A stretch of 64,000 nt of DNA, taken from contig ML213506.1 of the NCBI GenBank assembly GCA_004369045.1, positions 1,721,834 through 1,785,833 of the forward strand. The letters run 5' to 3'. Positions 21,362-33,971 of this stretch are shown here, one piece after another. A program made the translations under genes and the position numbers. The stretch's first letter is position 1, and every line of letters begins with the position of its first letter. Source of the DNA: Heliocybe sulcata. Its lineage: Eukaryota; Basidiomycota; Agaricomycetes; Gloeophyllales; Gloeophyllaceae. The notes below the pieces were generated by a model. The model saw only the letters and a list, made by a program, of their open reading frames with translations. It had not been told where the DNA came from and did no database searches.

Positions 21362-22859
21362 CTAGACGTCGAACCGGAAATCGTCATCGTCCAGCCCTCC
21401 TAGCTCTTGACCGTCGAACACAAGCAAAACCTCCACATCATTGAGTGCGACAGGCTCCGACCTCTCTGTCGCGGCCGCTTTCCCGGTCATTCGCCGTGGA
21501 ACAGCCGACGCAGTCATGCCAACTCGAACGGCTGGCGTTGATTTCGTCGCCGCACGCGTCGAAGCAGCAGTCGCGGGTCTTGGCGTTGAGCGAGTGGTGG
21601 GACGGGTGGATGCAGCGGAAGCAGGTCTTGCCCGGGAAGCGACGGGCTTCGCAGTCGTGGCAGGTCTCGCGGCGCTGGTAGTCGCCTGTGTCGTTACGCT
21701 GCGGGTGGTTGCGCGAGTGGTAGGGCGTGTAGGTGGTGCAGACCTTGCTGTGGTGGATGCAACTCCTGCGGAGGTACTTCTTGTAATTGAACGTGTCGTT
21801 CTGACAGGTGGTGTCGTCGAAGCCGTGCTACTGGTCGACTCCCGTATCAGGGCTGGTGTCGGGGCCGGTAGAAAAGGATTGTCATCCTCTGACAGTTTAA
21901 CGGAGAATCTGTTAATGACGGGTCACGCTGATACACTAGATGACCGCCCACCTAGTTCAGGCAACTCAAGTTCTAACGACGCATCCATACTCGCGAAGAA
22001 CTTCTCATCGTACACGCTCATGTCCAACTCAGGCGGCGGTCGATCATCGTAAGGATGAGAAAATGCCGCATTCATAAGAGCCTTGCCGAGCTCCTTGTAG
22101 TCTGGCATCTCGAATGGAGGTTCATACGGCGGGACTAAAACGAAAATTGAGACCTAGAGCAGGAAGGCAGGACACGACAACGTACTGATGGCAGTAGGCG
22201 GCATGTACTCAATCTCATCGTCGTCCTCCACCTCCACAGCATCCTTCTCGGCCTGTTCATTGGCGCCCTGCACCTCTACCTCACCGTCGCTCACGTCCCA
22301 ATGATTGCCAGTAGTCTGCGGAGTGCGGAACTTGTTACTCGTAGCGCTCCCGCTGGGGCGTGGTAACCGCAGACTCTTCCTCGTAGAGCTGGGGCGTGGG
22401 TTCACCACCTGCGACGATCCAGGAAGTTCGAGCTCGGGTTCGAGGAAGGAGAGTTTCGCAATCTTATCCGCAATCTTATCCACTTCTGCATTAGGCGTGC
22501 GTAGGTTGTATCCAGTTCTGTTAGGAAAGGGGGTTTTGTCAAGAAGAGGTTTGGAGGCTGTCTTGGTTAGGTTGGATAGGATGGTCTTGCCCGTAGCCTT
22601 GCCAGTAGCTTGATGTTCTAGAACAATTTATGTAAATAGACATGGTCGTCAGTCTGGAGTGCTTACTTGTAGATTTAGTGTGGAATGGCGTGTGGCTTGT
22701 ACCGACCTTCCGGGCTTTCGTCGTCGCAGGCAACGCAGTGCGATGGATGGCGTTCTCTTGCAGGGCATTCCGACCCTTCGTGAGCGTCCTTCCCGGCGTT
22801 TTACCCGGAGGTTGAGAGTGCCCGTCGGTATGGATTGAGATGGGTCGCGCGCTAAGCAT
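21362..22859 (-). CDS. Probable securin (Pds1/Cut2-like separase inhibitor)
   Basis: The N-terminus carries PGRTLTKGRNALQENA, with an RxxL destruction-box-like RNAL near residue 30, followed by a Lys/Thr-rich stretch. The central part has TPNAEVDKIADKIAKLSF, then an acidic stretch leading through a spliced junction to IEYMPPTAI-VPPYEPPF, PDYKELGKALMNAAFSHPYD and acidic DMSVYDEKFF. This order (D-box, basic region, acidic PP-rich separase-contact region) is what securins show. A long Ser/Thr/Ala/Arg-rich tail ends LGGLDDDDFRFDV. Securin blocks separase until APC/C destroys it at anaphase. Sequence conservation in this family is very low, so the name rests on layout and the PP/PDYK segment. Confidence 0.6.
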
Positions 22860-23302
22860 GGCCGTTGTCGGGTATCCCGCAAGATCAGGAAGTGGCGTTG
22901 ACTATATGCTGACCTGCCCTGAAGTAGGTCGCGCCAACGCGTCCATCACGTGCTCGCGTCCGTCAAATTCGCGTAGTACATAGCAGGAAGCGATGAGGGG
23001 ACAGCATGCGACCACGAAAGCTCCGAGATCAAAGAGTAGATACGGTGGATGTACTGGGCACATCTTGCTGTTTGTTTGGTTGCTAAAGTCGTTAATGTCG
23101 TGGTAGGAGAAAAGGAGACGTGTATGCGCGAGAACACGAAACGCGATACATCCATGGTACCTCTACTGGTCCGTAATGTCCGATACAAAGTAGTAGAGCT
23201 AATAGCAAAACAATAGATCCAGACACTTAATCTACATATACAACGCCATCTAAAGTTCCAGGTATACAACATTAGAAAAGAGGCGCTCAGAAATGTGCAT
23301 AC
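22860..23302. other. Intergenic, securin promoter and NIPA 3' flank
   Basis: Nothing recognised in these 440 bases; by position it holds the securin promoter and the transporter 3' end. Confidence 0.35.
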
Positions 23303-25912
23303 TCAGAACTTCGTCGACGACCCACTGGGAACAAGCCGTATAGACGCCTGGTTGGGTGGTATATCTGCATCTTCGTCATCGGTCGAGAACCGGCGCCACA
23401 ACCTCTCTGTCTCCTCCTTGTCGGCATCCTTATCGGCCCTGGGGTAGTGTCGGTGATGATGATGAGGAGAAGAATGCTGGTGGCGGCTGTTACGTACATC
23501 ATCGTCATCATATGAAGGCCGGATAGTTGATCCTGCAGTGGCTTGAGTTATTGAACTTATTGAAGGGAACGATGACAGTGTTGACGTTGAGGGAGAGCCT
23601 GCGAAGGGATCTTCAGCGCGGGGCCGGTGGTATGGGTCCGACGTGTCTAGGCCGGTTAGCACCGGAGGCGCCGACCTCAGGGCTCCATCATCGTAGTCCA
23701 GCGGTGGCAATGCAGGAAGGGAATTTTGCTTAGCCGTGTCGGCATAGTCTCGGGGTTTGGGACTAGGAGGTAGTGTCGCAGAATGCGGGGCAGTCCTGTG
23801 CTCATGGGTAGCGGTGTTGTCGCCCGTGACAGTCGGATGGTACTGATGTACCACGTCTTGGCTATCGAATTTGATGGTAGGATGACGTCCAGACATAGCG
23901 AGAGAGGGTCGACTTGCTACGGAACCTCTGTACGAGCCAGTCTCCAGTATGTCCGGAGAAGGCATCGGAGCATCGTATAGCTGGTGTCGCTTGAGGGCGC
24001 CTCGGAATTCGGCATGAGGATCATGCATGCTGGCGTCGCGGCCCATGTCCACATCGCGGTGGCGGCTTGTCCGAGACCGAATGGAGCCCGTGGTGTTCAT
24101 GCTCATTCTCCGAGCAGTTTTCGCCCTGATGATACTACCAACAGCACCGAACGAGCCGCGCAGAGCGTCGATACCAGGGTCCTCAACGCCCGCAACATCC
24201 TTCTCGTCCACAGCTTCGGTGTGCGCTCGAGCAGCTTGGAGGAGGATAGTAGACTTCCTGTCCAGTTTCTTAAACTCCGTGGGATCGACCTTCGACATCT
24301 GTAGGATCGTGATGCCGACACAAATGGTGAGAAAGCCCATGACAATAGTGAGAATCTGGGCTGCCGAGGCCTTGAGACCTTGGAATAGGACCTGCGACAG
24401 ATTTATTTAGCAAGAGGCGCCTGGATTATTGCGTGATGCCTACGATAGTGGTAACCATAGAGAAGAATGTGACTGTAATTCGGTGAGCTTTCTGTCGACA
24501 ATATACAAGAGAACGACATACATATAACGTAGTATGTCGGCGTGACTGTTTCGTTGTTAGCACTCAGCTGACAACATAGGAACGTTGAGAGAACATACCC
24601 ATTGCTGAAAACAAACATGAGTCTTTCGTGATCGACGACTTCTACAGAGTACTCACCAGTGTTGAATATAGCCAACGCCTTGTTCAAATAGAAGACTTCC
24701 GTAACTGCAACACAATAAGAAATGACGAGAATGACCGCAAGATGTATATGAACTCACTTAAGGTGGCAGCCACGAAAATTATCAGGAAATAGATAAACCA
24801 ATGTTTGAACTAATTGTATGATGATATCAGCATAGCCTCGTCATCCCAGTGACAATTGTTCTTTCTCACCTGATTATCACCGAATGCTGTGGTGACAACA
24901 GCCGCACCAAGACCAGTGGTAACACTGACACTGATGCCGCCAATCATGCTGCACACTAAGATATACCACAGCATAGTCTTTGTCCCATACCTGTCAAACT
25001 GTGAGATCTGCTAATCGATATACGAGTTCCGGACGTACTTGGGTGCGACGAAGAATACGATGACTAAAGCAACAGCGATGAGGACACTACCGTATGCGAG
25101 AAATCCTGGTGCGAGGAAGAGTTTCTGAAACTCGGTTATTTGGCCCACGGATGCTTCTTGGGGACCGTTCAGAGCTATTATGACGGAGCCAATCTGTAAG
25201 AGGGTCAATAACTTAAGAAAAAGAGGTATTGATGGCGGCCATACAATACAAAGGGCACATCCTAGCCACCCAAAGAAAGTAAGGGTCTCCTTGAGGAATA
25301 TGGACGATAGTATAGCACATATGACGACGGACAGTGCGCCCATAGGCGTCTGTGATAGCCCGTTTGAGCGTGAACTTGACAAGTATACGTCTGGGACATA
25401 CCACTATGAGTGCCTCCACGAACGCGTAGGCTGCCAGGAGGTAAGCAGGCGTGTAGACCGGGAACAAGCGAAACACGCACCAGCAAAATTACAGATCTCC
25501 CCCATAATCATCACTGCAGTCCGAGGTCACTCATGAATTACACAACGCATTGTAACAGACGTACTGGTCATTCCTAACCACCATAGCGGCTAAGCGAAGT
25601 ATGACATGAGCCCGAGCACAATGCACAGGAGCTTGGGATACGTACCGACTTCAGATAGGCCACTCCCTCTCCAGCTGCTTGCCCGGCCTGCGAGCGTAAC
25701 AGCCCTTTCTTCTTGAAGACAAAACTCGAGCCGATCAATAAACCACTCGCTACGGCCAATATGATGCCGACCACCTTCAGGAAAACCGACGGTTAGCATG
25801 TGCATGTGGCGGCGCCAGTGTAAGGGACACCGACTTTGAGATTAGAGCCAGCGGATAGGGTAGGAGATGCGGACGACGTCGCAGACGCCGACGAGGACGT
25901 TGAGGAGGACAT
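23303..25912 (-). CDS. NIPA-type magnesium transporter
   Basis: Multi-exon membrane protein of the NIPA (DUF803) family. Read on the minus strand it starts MSSSTSSSASATSSASPTLS, then VVGIILAVASGLLIGSSFVF, the family's KKKGLL motif, AYAFVEALIV-TPMGALSVVI, SIFLKETLTFFGWLGCALCI, IGSVIIALNGPQE, FLAYGSVLIAVALVIVFFV, KTMLWYILVCSMIGGISVSV, GLGAAVVT, FIYFLIIFVAATL, TEVFYLNKALAIFNTA, TPTYYVIFTFFSM and FLTICVGITILQMSK. That is about nine membrane segments split by roughly ten introns. A long Ser/His-rich cytosolic tail ends at 23303. NIPA proteins move Mg2+ across plasma or endosomal membranes. Confidence 0.9.
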
Positions 25913-26827
25913 TTTCGTAGCAGGGTCGTAAGAGTGAACGGTGTGGAGTGTTGCCCGATAGAGGGCTGCGAGAGTCCAGGCGAACTGCGTGCGGGTACGT
26001 CAATGCCCAGAGAACTGGCAACCGGACAGGCCGGGCACAGGTTCGGCGCGCCGAAGCACAGCGAGATCGTTCTCCGGAGCTGCGACCGGCGGGCCACGCG
26101 CATGGTCTAGAATTCACTCTCAGACTGGCTCCTAGCTTCCCAGTGACCGGCGTCGGAGACTGAAAACTAGCGCTCGTCAGTAATCAATCACTTATCTCAC
26201 CGGAGGGAACCGAATATACGTGATCGTTGTAAACGCCGACCTAAATTGAGATGTGGGCTTTGATATATAATATTCACCGGAAATGGCAGATTATTTTTCA
26301 TGAATGTCATGTTGCACATAGGAATTTAGATATATGAAATACATACGAAGCTATACTATGTTAGAATATGTTGAAGTAAATTATAAATATTGTCCGATGT
26401 GTAGTTATAAGTATAATTCTTATTTGCATTGAGGTTTTTGATCGACAACAATTTCGAATATTTCATTGCACTGGGATTATCGCCCATATCTGGCATATAT
26501 TCCGAGATATGCTCCATGTGTGGAATTTCAAATTTACTTCAGGATACCCCAACAGACCCGAATGAGAACCCATATATGGAATATATCGCCATGACAAATG
26601 TTGGTCCCCGGTTTCGTTTTGACATTTGTCCCACTGGTGCTGGAAGAAATATTAGCCATCATCATTTCTAAGCAAAAAATTTGAAATGTCCAACAAGCTT
26701 CTACTGTATATGGATATGTTTTACTAAATATGTAATACAGCCAGAACTACGTGAGAAGCTAATATTTAAAATTGTTACTTTCTGCCGTAGCTTCGGCCAA
26801 ATATGAGATCACCATTCACCTTAACCT

Positions 26828-27895
26828 CATCAGCAAATTCAGCCGGCTATGACCATCCGGTGACAACTGATGATCAGAGGTGTCAGACGTAAAATATCTG
26901 TAAGTCTTACCAGCCAATGGTAAGTGATTACATGCTGGTGGGATAACTTGTCAGACCTCGGAAATATGTGCAAGACCTGTCAGTCTTGTGCAGATTGCCA
27001 GACGATCGCTGTTCGAATAATGCCGTATATATATCATGTTTGTGTTTGGATTATCGGGTGCCCTTTCTGAACAATATATATAATGATCATGATAATTATA
27101 TTTATTGCTGCAATTGGCTACAGACNNNNNNNNNNNNNNNNNNNNNNNNNNNNNNNNNNNNNNNNNNNNNNNNNNNNNNNNNNNNNNNNNNNNNNNNNNN
27201 NNNNNNNNNNNNNNNNNNNNNNNNNNNNNNNNNNNNNNNNNNNNNNNNNNNNNNNNNNNNNNNNNNNNNNNNNNNNNNNNNNNNNNNNNNNNNNNNNNNN
27301 NNNNNNNNNNNNNNNNNNNNNNNNNNNNNNNNNNNNNNNNNNNNNNNNNNNNNNNNNNNNGAAGATGAGGGGCCACTATGAGTAGCTTACCAGACATTCC
27401 CCTAGTGCGCGCATTCATGACCCAATTATTGGAAAGCCTGGATTGGATGGCGGAGGCAGTCAGATTGAGTAATAACAACTTATTAAGTAAGAGCTAGTTA
27501 GGATTACTTACCGAGACTTCAGCAAGAGCAGCGGAGGGTGAAGAAAAGGATACTAGGTGGGAGAGGAGGGCGAAGGAGAGGATAGTGCTACTGAGAGATG
27601 AAGTTCAATTTTATAAGGGACAACCCCGAACATGCACATGATCTCAGCCCATCAGTCAGAGACAGCGCTGCCATCAGAATCAGTCGCCAGTTGCTAAGGC
27701 ATTATCTTTAGAATGATATGGCGCAGGTATGACCATCGCTGGCAAGTCCTCTGCAAGACTGGTAGAGTTGACAATTTCTGAAAGTCTGACCGTGTCGTTA
27801 CCATCGGCTGATCACCGGCTGGCCATATCTAACAGTCTGACCAAACTATGGTCAACACCGCAAGCCACTACCAGCCGCGGGAGGATTTGCTGATG
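26828..27895. repeat. Diverged long inverted repeat, possible MITE or foldback element
   Basis: The left arm begins CATCAGCAAAT (26828-26838) and its exact reverse complement is at 27885-27895. Inward, matching blocks continue: GTGACAA/GTGTTGA with GACCAT, GTCAGAC, CCAGCC, and then GTCAGTCTTGTGCAGATTGC (about 26980) opposite the complement of GCAAGTCCTCTGCAAGACTG (about 27743). Spacing between blocks is similar on both arms (about 150 and 135 bp). The arms are about two-thirds identical by eye. No target duplication was found, so the family is open. Confidence 0.5.
27126..27360. other. Assembly gap (235 N)
   Basis: A run of unknown bases inside the inverted repeat; any reading frame across it is meaningless. 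Confidence 0.99.
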
Positions 27896-28239
27896 CTTTG
27901 CACGTGAATAACAAATATGCCTTGCAAGTCATAAAATCAAACAAATTGTAGATATATGTTCTCATTTTAACGACATGTGATATATCAAATAGATAATCAT
28001 GTATCCAATTGCACGGATATTTCAACCGTGACTTCCCGATATTGGGTCGCATTTACAGGGCAGTCATATATTCGGTTACTGGAAGTGTCTCCGACTCGGC
28101 GCTGACCGAGTCTGTTCCGACGGCTGGGCAAGAGACTAGTCCCGGCACCCTCGTCCGATTGACATGAACGACGCCTTGTATTCGGCTACCAGCCCATAAT
28201 ACCCTTTGCAATCCCACCCAATGCAGGACTCAGTCAACC

Positions 28240-31200
28240 ATGTCGATGCTTGACATACAGTCCCTGGACATTGTGAACGGGAGCCAGGAATTTGTGAACC
28301 CGGAGGTCCTTGTCTCTCGCGGCTCTCCCGGTCAGGAGAATTCCACCAATGCAGCGGACATTGCACCATGGGAGGAGCCAGTGAGCCGCTTCCATTATAT
28401 TTTCATACATGCGTCGTAACAGCGGATCCGTAGCCTGCAACGCCTACCAATGGCAAGCCGAACAGATCATTTGGCTTCGGTGTCGGGCACAAGCCTTCGT
28501 TCTCGTCCTTTGGACTTACGCGCCAACCTAGCGTTCAGAACCTGCCTGCAGAAAGAATGTTTGGACGCGAGTCCCAGGTCTCCCTTGATAGGTCTACCAT
28601 ATGCTCGGAGGGTAGCGACTCGCATTCTCGTGAGCTGCACAAGTCGAAATCATCAATGAACATATTCAGCAAGATGAAGCGGTCGCGGAGTAGACCTCGC
28701 GTCTCCAGTGAAGCGTCTTCGGCATCTCTGCTGTCTGTTCCTCCTTTGCCTATACCTGTGTCATCTTCCTCTGTATCGCTGGTTCATATGCCGCAGACCA
28801 CGCCAAGAAAAGACAAGAAGGCACGACGAAGAGGTAATGGCGCCCGGCTTTCGATAACCCAGTCTTCCCCTAATTCTCCCTCCGGAGAGCATGACGTGGC
28901 TCTGGACATGAACTTAGACGACATGGAGGGAATTGTTGATTACAGTGCCTTACATCCCGACTCTGCTTCTGTCGCGGGTAGCGGCATCTCCAGCGGGTCG
29001 AGTATGTCAGGTCGCAGCTCACATTCTCGTCCCGGCCCTTCACCTTCCACTGTTATCTTCAGCAATCCCAATCCTTTCGGTCGTCCCAGCGAATCGGCCG
29101 GACATAGGCAATCGCACTCGCCGGTCACGGAGCGTACCATCTCACCAAAGAGCTCTTTGGTTCATCCTCCGGGGCATGACCCTATATCCTGGGATGCCCC
29201 CGACAGCTGGGCGGTCGTTGACAAAAATGGTGCCGCTGATGCTCTCGGTGAGCCGGACTACACGAGCTCGGATGAGGACCAGGCCAGCGGTTCAAGTCCT
29301 TACACCAGTCTGAATGGTGCGGCAAAACGTAAATCGCACAGAAAGACGATGACTCAGGCTCTGGAGCGTAAGGAGGTGCCGGTAAACTCCAGACCGTACA
29401 AGATCCGTGTATACCGTCCGAACCAGACGCACTATAATGTCACCATCAAGCTGTCTGTCACGGTCTCTGAGCTGTATCCTGTGCTAAATGAAAAGCTGCT
29501 CCTGGATCCTGAACGTGAGACGCATCGTCTTTATCTGAAGGAGCGAGGCAGAGGTAAGTGGAGGAATGCTGTAATCGCGCAGCCGCTGATGATGTGCACC
29601 AGAGCGAGTTCTTGCTGGAACGGAGAGGCCAGCGGATATTGTTCGGAGACGATTGGATCAAGCTGGATATGATGCCAAGGATGGCCAAGATCTGCTGGAA
29701 AGCGAGGATATAGGCTTCCTCCTGAAGTTCGTGTACAAGAGTAACCTGCTGGGTCCTACTGTGAGTCAACGTGGCCTAGTCCGGTCGGTCGCGCTCTAAT
29801 TATTGAGAACAGGAAGAGGAGCTCGTGTTCGAGAATTTCGAATACATCGACTTGACGGGCCGAAGTCTCAAAACCGTCCCGATCACCCTCTACAGCCAGG
29901 CAGAGAACATTGTTTCCCTTACACTCTCCCGCAATCCTATGCTCGAGATCCCTCGAGACTTCATCCAACGGTGTACCACCCTTCGAGACTTGCGTCTATC
30001 GAATATGGCCATGAAGAAGGTACCGCAGAGCGTTCGGTATTGCACCACTCTTCACAGGTTAGACATATCCTCCAATCGGATCGGCAGCTTGGACGAGTCT
30101 TTTCTCTCGGAGATACCTGAACTGCGAGAGCTGAAGGCGCAAAATAACCGGTTGGAGACGCTGCCATGGTTCTTCCCTCGGATGAACAACCTGAAGTTCA
30201 TCAACATCTCGAACAACAAATTTCAGAAATTCCCTACTCACCTCTGTCAAGTTGCGAGCCTCGTCGATCTGGACATATCATTCAATATGATAACAGACAT
30301 ACCGGAGGAGATCGGGGAGTTGACGAGCCTCGAGCACTTGGTTATTATTGGCAATCAGGTCTCGAGGCTGCCCAGGTCATTTTCGCGCTTGCAAAACTTG
30401 AAGCTGCTGGATTGTCGGAGAAACAGGATATCGGATATGTCTGTTGTATGCGCCTTGCCGAAGTTGGCGACGCTCATGGCCGATCATAATTCCATACATG
30501 CATTGGAGTTGTCCCTGGGACGCTCCCTGGAAACTCTGGATGCATCTCGGAATGATATTACTCAGCTCACGCTCGTTCCTGGCCCCCAGGGCCCGACTCC
30601 ATACTCCCTTGTCTCTTTGGACATCTCATATGCGAAGTTGCCTTCCCTTGATGAGGCGATTTTTGCTCAGCTGACTTCCCTGAAGATTCTAAAACTGGAT
30701 CACAACTCTTTCAGGTTCATTCCTGAAACGCTCGGCGAACTCACACGTCTGGAGTATCTGTCTTGCTCGGATAACCAGCTTGATTCGTTGCCGGGCGGCG
30801 TCGGGAAGTTACAGAAGCTGGAGTTCCTCGATGCGCACAACAATAGCTTGACCGAGCTTCCTGCTACGCTGTGGAATTGCGCGTCCCTAGTTCATATGAA
30901 TTTCACGTCGAATCTTGTCAGTGTCCTGCACCCTCCGACTATGCCGGCAGTACCGGCCCCAGGCGGTGACGGTGGCAACTACGCGAATTCTATATTGTCA
31001 GAGAGGAAGGGATCAGCTGCTTCAATTGAGCACGGCCGGTCTGTGCCACCCCTAGCGAAGTCCCTAGAACGGCTTTTTCTGGGAGAAAACAGGTTGGCTG
31101 ATGATGCTCTGCATCCGCTGACTGTCTTGAGGGGGCTGAAGGTTCTCAATCTCTCCTTCAATGACATACAGGAGATACCATCCAGATTTTTCGCAAGCCT

Positions 31201-33787
31201 CCTGAAGCTGGAAGAATTGTACCTCAGTGGCAACAAGCTGTCAATCATCCCCACTGAAGATCTCCATCGGTTGACCAAGCTCGCGGTGCTATTTCTCAAC
31301 GGAAACAAGTTGCAGACGCTGCCTCAGGAGCTTACGAAGGTCACCAGTCTTCAGGCTCTCGACGTCGGAAGTAATGTGTTGAAGTACAATATCAACAACT
31401 GGGAGTTCGATTGGAATTGGTAGGTGACTGTTCTGAAGGTATCCTTGTCGCCGATACTCACTACAATCATCAGGAACTTTAATACGAACTTGAAGTACCT
31501 CAATCTTTCTGGCAACAAGAGGTTAGAGATTAAGCCTGATGCTCATATGAGCCACAAGGGGCAGCGGAGTGCCGAACATACGCATAGAAAGATACTGGCT
31601 GGATTCACGGACTTAACACAACTCTGCATCCTGGGGCTGATGGATGTCACTACGACGTTCGTTCCTAATATCCCAGAGGAGAACGAAGATCGTCGGGTGC
31701 GAACCTCGGGTTCCGACGTGAATGGATTAGCTTATGGTATTGCCGATACCCTGGGCAAATCTGACCACCTTACCATGTTCGACTTGGTGCAGCCTCGTTT
31801 CAGAGCCAAAGACAACGAGGCAGTTTTCGCCATGTTTGGCCGAGCGCAGTCCAAAGGAAGCAATAACGTCTTGTCCAAATACCTGCATGATCGATTCATC
31901 CCTACTCTGATCAAGCAACTTCAACTAACCAATTCACTTGACCCAGAAGGCGTGCCTGGTGCCCTCCGGAGAACTTTCTTGGCGCTCAATAAGTCATTGC
32001 ATGATTACCTATACTCTGGGCGCAAGTTATCTCATGCCGGTACGCTGCCGCAAACGTCTCCATTTGAGGTCTCAAGCCAGAATGGGGCTTGCGGCGTAGT
32101 CTTGTATCTGCAGGAGAAGATCCTATATGTTGCGAACGCTGGAAATGCCTTGGCGGTCATCTCTAAACAGGGTAACGCAGTACCTTTGGCAAAAAAGCAT
32201 GACCCATTCGATCGAGAGGAGACAGCCAGGATCAGGGCAGCCGAAGGATGGGTCTCCCCCAAGGGTTTCGTGAACGACGAAGTGGACATATCTCGGGCCT
32301 TTGGATTCTACAATTTGCTACCGGTGGTCAATGCTCGCCCATATGTCCATACATACCCTCTCAGCCCCTTGGACGAATTCGTGATCATAGCGAACCGTGG
32401 ACTGTGGGACTACGTATCCTTCCAGACTGCAGTTGATATCGCGCGATCCGAACGTGCTGATCCCATGATTGCTGCTCAGAAACTGCGCGATTTCGCCATA
32501 AGCTACGGAGCGGACGGAAGCACTATGATCATGGTGATCAGCGTGGCTGAGCTGTTCCACTCATCTGCGCGCTCCCGCCAGCCTACCGTCGACTCCTTGA
32601 TAGACCCCGAATACGCCTCGTCAGTTCGGCGCAGACGTCGAGACGATATCATTGATCGGAACATCTCGCGGCTGGACATCGAGGTACAGGCTCCAGTTGG
32701 GCACGTCGCTCTGGTATTCACCGATATTCGCAATTCCACGCACCTGTGGGAAGTCAACTCCGGTATGGCAACTGCGATGCGACTGCATAACAATCTCCTC
32801 CGGAGACAGCTCCGATTCTGCGGCGGCTACGAAGTCAAAACAGAAGGCGATGCGTTCATGTGCTCCTTCCCTACCACCCTGGCGGCGTTATGGTGGTGCC
32901 TTTCGGTGCAGGAAGCACTGCTCAAGGAAGCGTGGCCTTTGGAGATCCTAGAATGTGAAGACGGAAAAGAGATACTTGATGCGAATGGTTGCGTTATCGA
33001 GCGAGGCTTGTCGGTGCGGATGGGGATGCATTGTGGTACGCCTGTGTGCGAAAGGGATCCCATCACTCATCGTATGGATTATTTCGGGCCCGTCGTCAAC
33101 CGCTCTGCACGAATCTGTGCTCGGGCTGCTGGAGGCCAGATTATGTGCAGTGCAGACGTCGTTCGCGAGATTAACGCTAAGATCCTGGGTACGGAACCGG
33201 AAACGGAATACTCCTATTTGCAAACACCACCAGCCATCGAGGGCATCAGTCAGATCGGCATCGAGCTCGTACCCGTTGGAGAAGTGAAGCTGAAAGGTCT
33301 GGAAATCCCGGAGACGCTCTCCATCGCCTATCCTCGTGCCCTCGCGGGCCGCAAGGACCTGAAGGATGATGAGCCAAGCGAGAGCACCTCGAGAATCCAG
33401 TTCAGCGTGGAACAGATGCGCCAACTGGAACTATTGGCTCTCCGCCTGGAAGCACTCAGCTCAGGGAGAGTATTCAGACCCATACCACAGCGCAAGGGCA
33501 GTACTGCTGGTCTCTCGCCGTCCGACGTAGAACCCTCCCGTTCGAACATAATCACTGGCGACCCACAGCTGCTTCTTCCTGTGGTTAATGAAAAGGCATC
33601 CGATAATGACTTGATGGTTCTTCTCGATTCTATTTCTTTGCGCATCGAAAATGCCCTAAAAGCGTTGACTCTTCGGCACTTGTCAGGGGATGCGGGTATT
33701 AAAGGCGTGCTGGCTTCGCTTTCGAACGGTGGACACAACGATGAACGAACTTTACGCGTCTTGCTATCACTTTTCGATGTTAATTAG
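28240..33787 (+). CDS. CYR1: Adenylate cyclase (RA-LRR-PP2C-cyclase)
   Basis: Makes cAMP downstream of Ras/Galpha to drive PKA signalling. Exons: 28240-28380, 28434-29553, 29603-29760, 29813-31419 and 31474-33787, all with standard GT-AG sites. The short first exon supplies the start MSMLDIQSLDIV. A long Ser-rich region precedes a Ras-association domain (PYKIRVYRPNQTHYNVTI to LLKFVYKSN). About 15-20 leucine-rich repeats follow (29820-31560), interrupted by a Gly/Ser insert, then a PP2C-like domain. The class III cyclase domain starts GHVALVFTDIRNSTHLW (32700) with metal-binding Asp, followed by VKTEGDAFM, and ends with a helical tail. Domain order matches fungal Cyr1/Cac1. It looks whole. Confidence 0.96.
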
Positions 33788-33971
33788 TCTCAGACGCATT
33801 GTTTTCACTCGCACTGTAGATGCTTTGATTGTTGTAAGCTAACTTATTCGCTTTCGCTTTGGGTTGTATTATGTAGTTTATTTGTATCATATGCCAGTAC
33901 TTAGTTACATCCCTGTGAGGAGGAACAATAGGCAGGGACAGACATGCTTCCGCCTAGAGGCAATATATCGA
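33788..33971. terminator. Convergent 3' spacer, CYR1 and beta-mannosidase
   Basis: A 184-bp gap between two convergent stops, T-rich on the CYR1 side; it must hold both polyadenylation signals. Confidence 0.4.

Larger units (their letters stand above)
26100..28239. other. AT-rich gene-poor region with assembly gap
   Basis: No gene recognised. It comprises AT-rich DNA (26200-26800), a diverged inverted repeat (26828-27895) with an unresolved run of N inside it, and a TATAAA-containing stretch near 27613 with a leader-like but ATG-less frame on the minus strand. The 5' flank of adenylate cyclase lies at the right end. Confidence 0.5.

Noticed and set aside
26951-27478. Reading frames across the N run
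   Set aside because: Most residues are unknown; these are artefacts of the gap.
27480-27640. A signal-peptide-like frame after a TATAAA box on the minus strand
   Set aside because: No ATG in the frame and a stop directly upstream; no downstream exons could be joined.
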